A stretch of DNA of 64,000 nucleotides from Candidatus Fimenecus excrementavium (GTDB lineage Bacteria; Bacillota; Clostridia; Oscillospirales; Acutalibacteraceae), in contig DVGI01000030.1 in NCBI GenBank assembly GCA_018712805.1, positions 18,358 through 82,357 of the forward strand, written 5' to 3'. The translations under genes and the position numbers were made by a program. This document shows, in pieces, positions 7,731 to 19,252 of the stretch. The notes beneath the pieces were generated by a model. That model had not been told where the DNA came from and ran no database searches. It saw only the letters and a list, made by a program, of their open reading frames with translations. Every line of letters starts with the position of its first letter. Within the stretch, counting starts at the first letter, position 1.

Positions 7731-8210
7731 TTACTGAATTGCAGCGGTGAAGGTCAGGGTATCCTGATATTCGCCGACAACCGCAGCGTTCCAATCATCC
7801 GCTGCAATGTTCACGGAAAGCGCAAGGGTTGCGACCGGGTAAACAACCGGACCGGCGCTTTCATAAGCGGTGTCGCCTTCAAGCGTGTAGGGAAGCGCAA
7901 GCGTAGTGCCCGCTTCCGGTTCATAAACCATATTGCCATTGCCGGAAACGGTAACCGAAAGTTTTTCACCGTAAGCGAGGTGTGCCTCGGCGGTGTAGCC
8001 GGTGAGTTCGGTTTTTTCCGCGCCCCAAGCGATAACGGTATCCGCCGGAATGGTTACGGTATAACGGCGTGCGTCCTGACCGCCTTCCATGGTGGTGCTG
8101 GTTTTAACGATGGTGTCGCCCGAGGGGGTGTTCTGATCCAGCGCGAAAGCGGGAACCATGAGCGCCGCAAGCATCGCGACTGTCATCAACATAGAAATGA
8201 CTTTTTTCAT
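7731..8210 (-). CDS. Small secreted beta-domain protein, paralogue 2
   Basis: 159 residues: signal peptide MKKVISMLMTVAMLAAL followed by YTVTIPADTVIAWG, a strand LSVTVSGNGNM, LPYTLEGD and DDWNAAVVGEYQDTLTFTA. It contains both conserved tryptophans (in AWG and in DDW). Secreted, cysteine-free, no anchor, so it must either be shed or be retained by assembling with another protein such as the large protein encoded upstream. Function unknown. Confidence 0.75.
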   Translation of the reverse strand: MKKVISMLMTVAMLAALMVPAFALDQNTPSGDTIVKTSTTMEGGQDARRYTVTIPADTVIAWGAEKTELTGYTAEAHLAYGEKLSVTVSGNGNMVYEPEAGTTLALPYTLEGDTAYESAGPVVYPVATLALSVNIAADDWNAAVVGEYQDTLTFTAAIQ

Positions 8211-8232
8211 TTGAATAAGCTCCTTTCCTCAA

Positions 8233-8676
8233 TTAAGCGTCTTTGTATTCAACTACAAAGGTCAGGGTGTCGGTGTGTTCCCCTGCGGCGGCAACGCGCC
8301 AAGCTTCGTCCGTAACACCGACGGTCAGCGGGAAGGTTTTGTCAATATCACCCGCAGTAAAGACGATGCTGTCCGCGCCGGAAAGCGTGTAGGGGATTTT
8401 CTTTTGCGCATCCTGTGTGTTTACAAGCGCATAGCTGTTTGCCGATTCGACTTCTACGGCAACGACTTTGCCGGGGTCAAGCAACAGCTTTGTGGCTTTG
8501 ACTTCGCCGATTGCCGTTGTTTCCTGTTCCCACGGAATCTGGGTGTCGGCCGGGAACGAAAGCTCGTAATCGGCCGTAGAAGATTGGGTGGAAATAATCA
8601 TAGAATCTGCAAACGCAGGCAGAGCGCAGGAAACGACAAGCAGAACAGCCAAAACAAGTGTAACTACTTTTTTCAT
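8233..8676 (-). CDS. Small secreted beta-domain protein, paralogue 1
   Basis: 147 residues, the shortest member. The signal peptide (MKKVVTLVLAVLLVVSCAL) is followed by YELSFPADTQIPWEQ, IPYTLSGAD and DEAWRVAAAGEHTDTLTFVVEY. The signal sequence differs from the other four and contains a cysteine, but it is not a good lipobox because small residues and the AFA site follow. It directly follows the large protein gene (61-nt gap), which ends in the same domain. Function unknown. Confidence 0.75.
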   Translation of the reverse strand: MKKVVTLVLAVLLVVSCALPAFADSMIISTQSSTADYELSFPADTQIPWEQETTAIGEVKATKLLLDPGKVVAVEVESANSYALVNTQDAQKKIPYTLSGADSIVFTAGDIDKTFPLTVGVTDEAWRVAAAGEHTDTLTFVVEYKDA

Positions 8677-8737
8677 TTACAACAGCTCCTTTTCTTTATT
8701 TATAATGTGTTATAAAGGTTTCCCTTTTAAAAACGGG

Positions 8738-11700
8738 TTACGGTGTCGCGCTGCCGTCGGTGTAATCGACCGTGTAGGTGATTTGATCCTCCGCACGGTA
8801 AGCGGCGACGGGGATGTTCTTCCACTCGTCAGCGGGAATCGAAATGCTCGGACCGGCGCCCTGGGTGTTAATCATCTGGCCTTCATATTGAACAGCCGCG
8901 GTGTCCGTACCGGTGCAGGCGATGCTCTCGTTCGTGCCGTCATGAATCAGAGCGAACGAAGTGGTTGCAAGCGTCGGCTGAACCGAAACCGAAGAACCGG
9001 CGTTCAGGTTGCAGGTTACCTTGTAGCCTGTTCCGTTGTTGCCGGACGCATCTTCAAACGCCGTTGAAACCGCCGTAGTACCCCACGGAATGTCGACTTC
9101 CGCCGGAATGGTCACCGTATACATATCGTTCGTTGAATATTGAATATTCAGCGTCTTTTGGTCGGTGACTTCACGCAGAATGCCCAGACGGTCGGTGTAC
9201 TGATAGGTAAAGGTCAGCGTCACCTTGTCGGTCAGCGTCACGGGGTATTCCTGCGGGTTGTCAATCTTGACGTGGAGTGCAACGCCCGAAGTCATCGGGG
9301 CGGCGTAGTTGCCCACCTCGGTAACGGTTGACAGGTCTGCCGCCGTGCCGTTGTAAGTCAGCGTGTACGGCAGGCTGATTGTGCCGTCGGAAGATTTCAG
9401 CGTTCCGCCGTTTTCAGAGGTAATCGTCAGTTTGCCCTGTCCGTCCGGATTCGTCAGATACTGCTCAAACTGGGTCAGCGTGTAAACCGGATCTTCCTTG
9501 CTTTCCAAGGGGCCGGTGCTGCCGTCATAGCGAAGCATCATTTCGTGCGTTTGCGCAGAAGATGTGGTGCCGTTTGCGGTAAACGTGCTCTTAATTGCCG
9601 GGAACAGGTCGTAGATTTGCTGAATGAGGTCATACAGCTCCGCGACGTTGTGATAAGTCGGAAGCAGCATTTCGTATTCATCCGTTGCAAGTTTCAGGTC
9701 AGCGAGTTCCTCGTCAGTCAGCGCCTTTCCGGCGTTGATTTTGGCTTTGGCATTGTTGTAAAGCGTCAAATAACGGTTATACAACGTCCAAATACCGCCG
9801 GTGAACGGGTCGCCGTGGCGATCGGTTGAATACGAGTTGTAAACCAGCTTGCGGACCGCGTTCGGGATGTTCTTAACGCCCTCTTGCAGCTGACCTGCCA
9901 CAAGGAGATGCTTTGCGTAATAGTTCATTTGGCTGCGGTAGGTCTTGCTGATATGGTCGAGCGCCTTCGTGTCGGTAATCGAAATGTAGTTGCCTTCGTT
10001 CACTTTCACGCCGTCCACAGTGGTGTGGGTTCCGTAAGGTGTGTTTTTGTTGTAATCATACACCTTTCCGTCGCCCGCCGTGCCGAGGAAAACTTCCTCT
10101 GCATCCGGTTCATAGTAAATTTCAGAAAGCGTGCGGAACAACGAAGTGGACGCGTCAGCCGGGTTGTAAAGTTCATTTAAGAACGTGTTGCTGTCCGCGA
10201 GCAAGCCCTCCAGCGTGTTATAGCAGCGGGAAGCCGCGTTGTAAGCGTTGAGGAACTGCTGCGCCGTAATGCCGAGCGCGGTTTTCTCGTTTTCGGTGTA
10301 GCGCGAATACGAAGTGTTGTAATACTCAATAATCTGCGCCGCAAGTTCTTTGGTCAGCCCTTTGTAGCCTTCGTAGTTGACCGCGTCCGCTCTGCCGTCA
10401 CCGTCTGTGTCTTTCACGCCGGGATACGGCAAATCGTGGTCGCCGGTCACCGAAGCATTTTTCAGCTCGTTCGAAAGCGAGCCAACCATATTGGAGAAAT
10501 CCGCAACCGTCATCTGCGGTTTATAATCGTCTGCCGAAAGCTCGCCGTTTACAATCTTTTCATAGAATTCCAACTGTGCGTAGGCCTGTTTGACAGACGT
10601 GGTGTTGTTTTTCTGATAGTCAGAAAGCGCATCATAAAGCGCACGCGCTGCCTGAACTCTGCTGGGGAAGTTGGTATCGTCGTTGAGCTCAATCGCGCTG
10701 ACGGCGTTTTCGAAGTTTTGCGCCGCTGTAGACTTATAACCCTTAACCTCTTCAAAGGACGGGTGGTTCAAGCTGCCACTCATCGCTGCGTCATAGGTGT
10801 CGGCGCCATAGGCAAAGCCGATGTCATCCACAACAAAGCTTCTGCCGTCCATTTGCGCGGCAGCCGTGCTGTTCAGCGGCATAATGCCGATGTCTACGCG
10901 GCGGATATTGTCAATCTGTTCGCCCATGGCGCACAGGTCAACAGTGCCCATTCCCGTGCTGTACTCAAACTTGTTCAGCGCAACATAGACATAGCCCTTG
11001 TAACCATCGGCAAGCGTGCCGATAGAGCTGGAACCGCCCTTGGAAGTAAAGCCGTAGGGCGAACCGGTACCGGTAATGGTGACCCATTCACCGGTCTCCA
11101 TATCCATAATCTTATATGCCTGCTCAGAACCGGACATATCCATATCCAGGTTATAACCTTCGGCATGCCCGTCATAAGAGGTCGCAATATTGAGAGAAAG
11201 CAGGAAATCAATATCCTTCAGCTCGCTAAAATCTACATAAAATACAAGTCCGACAGGATAGTCTCTGCCATCGGAAGCACTCCAGCTTTCTGCATAGCGG
11301 CTAAGCTGCCAGTCAGCGATGCTTTGCAGATCGTGGTAGTCGCCGGTCGTGGAATTGAAGTCGCGCGTAACGCTGACCGCGTTCACATAGCCGGTCGGGT
11401 CGCCTTCATCGCCCGAGAAGAAGCGGCTGTCAATGGTTACCTGCGCGCCTTTCGTGCCGCCGGCACCGACTTCATCGGTGATAACGGCGTCTGCCGCAGC
11501 AAGGTTCAGTGCGTCATACAAACCGTTTGAGTAGGAATCCTGTGACACATCGCCCATCCAGTCGCCGACCGCAGCCGTCGAGTGCGCTGCGAAGTCACGG
11601 AAGGACATGCTGCCATAAACGAAGCCCTTGGAATAGCGGTAATCTTTCCCCTGATCCCAAGAGGGGGAATCCTGCAAATCATAAGCATGCGTTCCCTCGG

Positions 11701-14086
11701 GGAGCGATTCAAAATCATTAAAGGACAGGAATTTATTGGTCGCAAGCGAAGTGCCTACAAGCATTTCATCTCCGCCCGCCGCGCGCACAAGCGCAACATA
11801 ATCCAGAATCCGTTGTTCTTCAGACTCGCTCATTGCGTCGAGCTGCGTCAGGTTCAGCCGTCGATACAGCTGAAACAGCCGGACAATTTCATCGCGCAGC
11901 GTGTCGCTGACAGACGTGACCTGACTCGGGTCGGGCAGTTTTTCCAAAGACTGAATCAACTTAGGAACCAAATCGGTCGCCTCGTTGTTCGGCAAATACG
12001 TGTAAGTGCCGCTGTCTTTGTCATATGCAATCGTACCGCCGTCAACACACGCCTTCCGCGCATCTAAATAACGCTGCCACACGCCGCTCATGCCGAGGCT
12101 TGCGGCAACGGTTGCCATGTTCTCTTCTGACAGGAAGTCAGTTGACATGCCGGCGTCGCTGTAAGCTTTGCGGTAACCGGCAATCAATTCGTCAATATAC
12201 TGTACCGCGCGGAAGTCGCCGAGGTCGGGTGTGGTAATCAACTGGTCAATCTGACTGAGGATAATCCGCGGGGTTTCCACTTTTTGGTCATAATAGTTTG
12301 TGACCGGCGCACCCGTTTCGCCTTCGGTCATATCCGAAGGATAAGAACCGGTTTCTTTATAGAATAAAACGTTGTCAATAAAGAAATCTCTCCGAACACT
12401 GTCGCTGCTTACGCCGGTGTAGGAAAAGCCCGCGCCGAAAATATCATCGATTGCCTTATAGCCGTTTTCACGGTTCTGCACAACGCCGTTGGCGTCAACA
12501 TAAGCCTTGTCATTGTCCGGGTCAGAATCGCTGTTGACCGTTAAATTGGCGTCTACATCTGTCTGATCATAGCCCGCCGCCAACATGGAAGCACCCCAGG
12601 TGGGCTGTTCTAAATGTGCATAGTGGTTTGCGCCCACAGACGGATAATCGTTTTCGTAAGGCAAGCTGTATTTGCTTTCGTTGCCGCCGCTCAGGTTCCA
12701 GCCGGTTTCAACGTCAATTTGGAACACACGGTATTGTATCAGAAGCGCGTCGGAAATCGGCGTGCCTGCCTCATCAACCAAAACCGGACCGTTTTTAAAC
12801 AAAACTTGTGTGTCAAAGAAATTCTTGACATTTTCCTCGGCTCTGTCAATGTCATACGCCGTGCTGCCCATGTTGAAATTGTCGTTGTGCGCTTCCGCGT
12901 AAGTTGCTTTCGTGGAGCACATAAATTCAATCGGCACACGGACATAGCCTTTATAATGCCCGAGGTCAATGGTGCCGTTATTCAGCATGACCTTTTCCCA
13001 CGCACCGTTGTCTTGCTGAATATACACATAAGGCGCTTCGCCTTTATATGTATCCGCCGCCGTGCCGCGTGTGGAATAGGTTACAAGACTGTATGCATCA
13101 TCTGCCGGTGTGTTGTTAAATGTTCTGCCGGTATCATAGCCGCCAAACATTCTTTCGTTTTTCCAGTAGAATTCGCCGTAGCGTTTTCCGTTTGCCTTTA
13201 AATCAAACGAAAGCCCGGTAAGTTCTACCTGAGAAAGATCCAGCCAATACCAGACTTCCTCCGCATCGGTACCCATCCAGTGCTGACGGCTCCATGCGGT
13301 CGAGAAGCTCTGTGTGGTTCCGTTGCTCGGTGCGGCGCTGATTTGGAAGCCGTAAGCTCTGCTGTCCACACCGGTAGAAACATTTTCCTCGCCGGCCTGG
13401 TCAATCGGTCCGAGAATTTTCAGCGTGTCGCCGGACTGAATATAGTCTTTCGCGCCGCTGAGGCCGTCGGTTGAGAACTGATCATTGTTGTCGTTGTTCC
13501 TCGCTTCAAACAACATCATTTCTCGAACGGAGGTCGAGTTTTCCGACAGGGGTTTATAAAGCTCTTCATCATACACGAACTGCGGAACGTCGGAAACGAT
13601 TGTGGTCAGCGGCTCGGAAACCCAGCCGGTGCTGTCCTGCGCAAGGACTTCCACGCTGAAACGGTGGGTGTCGTCTAAGGTGACGCCCTTGTTTGCAAGC
13701 GTGGCCGCGGTAAAGGTCACCGTTCCGGTGCCGTCCGACGCAAAGGTTGCAGTTGATGCATCCACGACAATTTGTGCCTGCGGGACCGTTTCGGTCGCCG
13801 GGTCGTTGTGCACTTCCGTCAGCGGGCCTAAATCATACAGCGTGATGTAATAGGTCGCGATGTGCTTGTCGGAAATGTACTCGGTGTTCGGGGTTGCCTG
13901 CGGGTAAATGACCTGCACGTCCCCGTTGTCGGTTACCCATGCCCACAACGTCGCGTCCTTAGAAAAGACCGGCGTCGGGTCATAAGTTCCCGCCGCAAAC
14001 GCAATCGGCAGCGAAGTGGCCAGCAACACGACGGCCATTGCAAACGCCAAAACGCTCCGAAGCGCTTTTTTTGCGTGCTTTTTCAC
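8738..14086 (-). CDS. Giant secreted multidomain surface protein (1782 residues)
   Basis: Signal peptide (MKKHAKKALRSVLAFAMAVV..., cleavage after AFA). Then an Ig-like N-terminal region; two large jelly-roll-like regions, each containing a Lys-Gly-Tyr-Val-(R/Y)-Val segment (KGYVRVPI, KGYVYVAL) of the kind seen in carbohydrate-binding-like domains of gut Bacillota; a long helical part with FIVAR-like spacing (about residues 1120-1500); and two beta modules at the end. The last ~125 residues (YTVTIPAEVDIPWG, then DEWKNIPVAAY and ITYTVDYTDG) are the same domain as in the five small secreted paralogues encoded downstream. No catalytic motif, membrane anchor or sorting signal is seen. A likely adhesin or scaffold; carbohydrate binding is an inference. 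Confidence 0.75.
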   Translation of the reverse strand: MKKHAKKALRSVLAFAMAVVLLATSLPIAFAAGTYDPTPVFSKDATLWAWVTDNGDVQVIYPQATPNTEYISDKHIATYYITLYDLGPLTEVHNDPATETVPQAQIVVDASTATFASDGTGTVTFTAATLANKGVTLDDTHRFSVEVLAQDSTGWVSEPLTTIVSDVPQFVYDEELYKPLSENSTSVREMMLFEARNNDNNDQFSTDGLSGAKDYIQSGDTLKILGPIDQAGEENVSTGVDSRAYGFQISAAPSNGTTQSFSTAWSRQHWMGTDAEEVWYWLDLSQVELTGLSFDLKANGKRYGEFYWKNERMFGGYDTGRTFNNTPADDAYSLVTYSTRGTAADTYKGEAPYVYIQQDNGAWEKVMLNNGTIDLGHYKGYVRVPIEFMCSTKATYAEAHNDNFNMGSTAYDIDRAEENVKNFFDTQVLFKNGPVLVDEAGTPISDALLIQYRVFQIDVETGWNLSGGNESKYSLPYENDYPSVGANHYAHLEQPTWGASMLAAGYDQTDVDANLTVNSDSDPDNDKAYVDANGVVQNRENGYKAIDDIFGAGFSYTGVSSDSVRRDFFIDNVLFYKETGSYPSDMTEGETGAPVTNYYDQKVETPRIILSQIDQLITTPDLGDFRAVQYIDELIAGYRKAYSDAGMSTDFLSEENMATVAASLGMSGVWQRYLDARKACVDGGTIAYDKDSGTYTYLPNNEATDLVPKLIQSLEKLPDPSQVTSVSDTLRDEIVRLFQLYRRLNLTQLDAMSESEEQRILDYVALVRAAGGDEMLVGTSLATNKFLSFNDFESLPEGTHAYDLQDSPSWDQGKDYRYSKGFVYGSMSFRDFAAHSTAAVGDWMGDVSQDSYSNGLYDALNLAAADAVITDEVGAGGTKGAQVTIDSRFFSGDEGDPTGYVNAVSVTRDFNSTTGDYHDLQSIADWQLSRYAESWSASDGRDYPVGLVFYVDFSELKDIDFLLSLNIATSYDGHAEGYNLDMDMSGSEQAYKIMDMETGEWVTITGTGSPYGFTSKGGSSSIGTLADGYKGYVYVALNKFEYSTGMGTVDLCAMGEQIDNIRRVDIGIMPLNSTAAAQMDGRSFVVDDIGFAYGADTYDAAMSGSLNHPSFEEVKGYKSTAAQNFENAVSAIELNDDTNFPSRVQAARALYDALSDYQKNNTTSVKQAYAQLEFYEKIVNGELSADDYKPQMTVADFSNMVGSLSNELKNASVTGDHDLPYPGVKDTDGDGRADAVNYEGYKGLTKELAAQIIEYYNTSYSRYTENEKTALGITAQQFLNAYNAASRCYNTLEGLLADSNTFLNELYNPADASTSLFRTLSEIYYEPDAEEVFLGTAGDGKVYDYNKNTPYGTHTTVDGVKVNEGNYISITDTKALDHISKTYRSQMNYYAKHLLVAGQLQEGVKNIPNAVRKLVYNSYSTDRHGDPFTGGIWTLYNRYLTLYNNAKAKINAGKALTDEELADLKLATDEYEMLLPTYHNVAELYDLIQQIYDLFPAIKSTFTANGTTSSAQTHEMMLRYDGSTGPLESKEDPVYTLTQFEQYLTNPDGQGKLTITSENGGTLKSSDGTISLPYTLTYNGTAADLSTVTEVGNYAAPMTSGVALHVKIDNPQEYPVTLTDKVTLTFTYQYTDRLGILREVTDQKTLNIQYSTNDMYTVTIPAEVDIPWGTTAVSTAFEDASGNNGTGYKVTCNLNAGSSVSVQPTLATTSFALIHDGTNESIACTGTDTAAVQYEGQMINTQGAGPSISIPADEWKNIPVAAYRAEDQITYTVDYTDGSATP

Positions 14087-14114
14087 GATTTATCTCTCCT
14101 TTCCTTTGTTCGGC

Positions 14115-14915
14115 TCAGGAGGCCGTAATTTGAGTTTTTATTTCCATATTGTTCAGCGGACGTTGTTCTTTGTCAAAGCTGAAGCAATAAAAATGGACAA
14201 CTACGTTATAAGTGCCCGCGTCAAGTGCGCGGTTTAACGAGAATTTCGAAATCGAATAGCCCGGCGGCAGAAGGTCTGACGTGTAAAGCACCTCGCCGGT
14301 GTCGCGGAGAGCAATTTCGATTTTGAAATAGCAGGGGTTCTCTTCAGGGTTCGAGAACACATAATTCTGTTCGCGCTGCCCCGCTTTGAGGTTCATCGTC
14401 GGAATGCCGTTGACCTTGATGCTTTTGCCTTTGGTCTCGGTTTTTTCCGGCACGGAAACCTCGCCCTCGCCAAGCTCTGCGTTCGCGTCAATCACGCCGG
14501 CGGGTGTGGTCGTTTGGGGTTCTTCCCCGCCGAACGCGAAGTTGCGAAGCAGGAAGCCGAGCAACACGCACAACAGCGCGAAAAGCAAAATGCCCAAAAG
14601 CCAGAAGAGGAGCGTGTCGCGCACAACCGCGACAAATTCATGCTCACCGACCTGCACATAGCCCGCAACGCGGGAATGGGGCATTTTGGTGACCTTGTAA
14701 AGCGGCTCTGAGCTGTCGCCGCTTTGCAGCGTGCCGGCTTCTTCACGGCCGCGGCCGATTTGCCCGACGACGGAAAACCCGCCCGCGGGGTAAAGCGACT
14801 TCATTTTGGAGCCGGTTATGTAGGCAACCGAAAACTTGGTTTTGCGGTTGCGGTAAAGGTTTTGCGCCGCGCCGTTAAACACGGCCTGCACGGTAATTTT
14901 TTGAATGTCTGCCAA
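14115..14915 (-). CDS. Single-pass membrane protein with extracytoplasmic LPPG-type beta domain
   Basis: 266 residues. The N-terminal ~115 residues are soluble and presumably cytoplasmic. One transmembrane helix lies at about residues 118-145 (LLFWLLGILLFALLCVLLGF). After a short linker comes a domain with TMNLKAGQREQNYVF, ENPCYFKIEIAL, LLPPGYSISKF and LDAGTYNVVVHFY, a pattern common in surface proteins of Bacillota. It uses a TTG start (14913-14915) with GGAGG eight bases upstream. As first gene of the operon it could anchor, sense or help assemble the secreted proteins encoded downstream. No signal peptide and no known enzyme motif. Confidence 0.7.
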   Translation of the reverse strand: MADIQKITVQAVFNGAAQNLYRNRKTKFSVAYITGSKMKSLYPAGGFSVVGQIGRGREEAGTLQSGDSSEPLYKVTKMPHSRVAGYVQVGEHEFVAVVRDTLLFWLLGILLFALLCVLLGFLLRNFAFGGEEPQTTTPAGVIDANAELGEGEVSVPEKTETKGKSIKVNGIPTMNLKAGQREQNYVFSNPEENPCYFKIEIALRDTGEVLYTSDLLPPGYSISKFSLNRALDAGTYNVVVHFYCFSFDKEQRPLNNMEIKTQITAS

Positions 14916-15002
14916 GACGAAAACCTCCGAAAAAATCTGATAATGCCTGCGCCGGAAAAAGAAAAAATTCCGACACCTCGGGTAGTCTAAATAGATATGA
15001 AA

Positions 15003-15032
15003 ATTATACCTTTCTTTTTATAGTTCTGTCAA
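15003..15032 (-). promoter_or_regulatory. Near-consensus sigma-A promoter of the surface-protein operon
   Basis: On the minus strand TTGACA (15032-15027), an 18-nt spacer and TATAAT (15008-15003) both match consensus exactly. The untranslated leader to the TTG start is about 80 nt. All genes from 14915 to 5039 are spaced by 22-61 nt and could be read from here. Confidence 0.85.
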
Positions 15033-15175
15033 TCGTTTTTCGGGAAAAAAGCGTGTATTCTTTTGGCTTTTTTAGCCGAAATTTTGAACAAATTGACAAA
15101 AGGGTTTCGGGTGTCTAATTTTATTTTCGAATTCGGAATATGCTCTTAGAGTACAGGCACTTTTTCCATTTTTCC

Positions 15176-15219
15176 GGAACAGAAAAAAACCGGCCTGCGC
15201 ACGTGGCACAAACCGGTTT
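15176..15219 (-). terminator. Terminator of the zinc-ribbon membrane protein gene
   Basis: On the minus strand AAACCGG pairs with CCGGTTT around an inner GTGC/GCAC-rich part, followed by TTTTTT. It lies about 50 nt after the stop at 15268. Confidence 0.7.
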
Positions 15220-15267
15220 GATTTACAAAAATTTCCAATTTTGATTTTGGGAGTAAAACGGGAATAA

Positions 15268-16062
15268 TTACGCGATTTCCGCGGCGGCTTCTTCGGCCTG
15301 TTCGCGCAGTTCTTTCAGCTCTTTTTCGACCGCTTCGTCAATCGTCGGCTGGGTCTTGCGCTGTTTACGAAGGCCGACACCGACAACAACGTCAATCACG
15401 AGGTCCAAAAGGAACAGCCCGACGCCGAGCAAAATCCACATCGAAACCGTGCCGGAGAACACCTGAACGGAAAGTTCCGACGCGCCGAGGGTAAACTGAT
15501 TGAGAAAATAAGCGGAAAGGCACCACGAAGCCAAGCTGATGAGATTTAATATGACATTCGGCAGCCAGCGCAAATTGATAGCGCCCAAAAGCACAACAAA
15601 GAAGTTGACAACGCCCGCCGCCACCGCGAGCAATGCAAACAGGCACGCGAGCAGAAGGCTTGTAATCACGCCGCCCAAAATTTCGCCGCCGGCAAGCGAC
15701 AAAACCGAGCCGATGTCAAATTTCGTGAGGTAGTCGAGCACGAACGTCAAAAAGGAAATCGACTTCGTCTCGGCGTAAAACGGAAACGCAAACGTCGCGT
15801 TCAAAAGCGGCACGACCAACGCCACAAGCGGCAGCAGCGTGCAGACCAGGCGGACAATCCGCAAAGGCGAACCGACCGTTGCGCTTTTGAAGTTGTCTAA
15901 ATGATAGTGAAGCCGGGCGAACGACGTCTCCGCGATGTCGGCGTCGCGCTCGAGCGAGCCCTCCCAGTCATAGTTCGGAATGTTGGCGCCGCAGTATTTG
16001 CATTCCGCACGGAAATCATACCAGTGCAGCGTTTTTCCGCAATTCGGGCATTTGATTGCCAT
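15268..16062 (-). CDS. Zinc-ribbon membrane protein of unknown function
   Basis: 264 residues. The N-terminus has a zinc-ribbon knuckle pair (CPNCGKTL and CKYCGANI, residues 5-26). A polar segment follows, then about four transmembrane helices (near residues 68-90, 110-165 as two, and 205-225) and a charged C-terminal coil rich in Glu/Ala (EKELKELREQAEEAAAE). I do not recognise a specific family. Such fusions of a zinc ribbon to a membrane part are common uncharacterised proteins in Clostridia. It has its own terminator and is 31 nt downstream of the arabinofuranosidase gene, so the two may be co-transcribed. Confidence 0.7.
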   Translation of the reverse strand: MAIKCPNCGKTLHWYDFRAECKYCGANIPNYDWEGSLERDADIAETSFARLHYHLDNFKSATVGSPLRIVRLVCTLLPLVALVVPLLNATFAFPFYAETKSISFLTFVLDYLTKFDIGSVLSLAGGEILGGVITSLLLACLFALLAVAAGVVNFFVVLLGAINLRWLPNVILNLISLASWCLSAYFLNQFTLGASELSVQVFSGTVSMWILLGVGLFLLDLVIDVVVGVGLRKQRKTQPTIDEAVEKELKELREQAEEAAAEIA

Positions 16063-16093
16063 GATAAATCTCCTACCTCTCTAAAGATTTATG

Positions 16094-19071
<2,978 letters not shown>

Positions 19072-19178
19072 AAAATACCTCCGTCAAGAAAATTACAACG
19101 GTCGTCTTCATTTTACACGAAACGCGCACAATACACAATGTTTTTTTCAAAAAACCTGTGGAAATCACGAAACGAATG

Positions 19179-19187
19179 TGCTATAAT
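19179..19187 (+). promoter_or_regulatory. Extended -10 promoter of aspS
   Basis: TGCTATAAT (19179-19187) is an extended -10 with a perfect hexamer. The -35 is weak, as is common for extended -10 promoters. The start codon at 19253 follows by 65 nt. No T-box leader fits in the gap. Confidence 0.65.
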
Positions 19188-19252
19188 CCTTAATTGTATT
19201 ATTGGCGAAGTATACGCAGTACAAAAAATTCGGAAGGAATGTATGGAGAAAT

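Noticed and set aside
19072..19252. Possible T-box leader for aspS
   Set aside because: The promoter-to-start distance is only ~65 nt and no antiterminator/terminator pair is seen. The same applies to serS, which lies 21 nt after parB.
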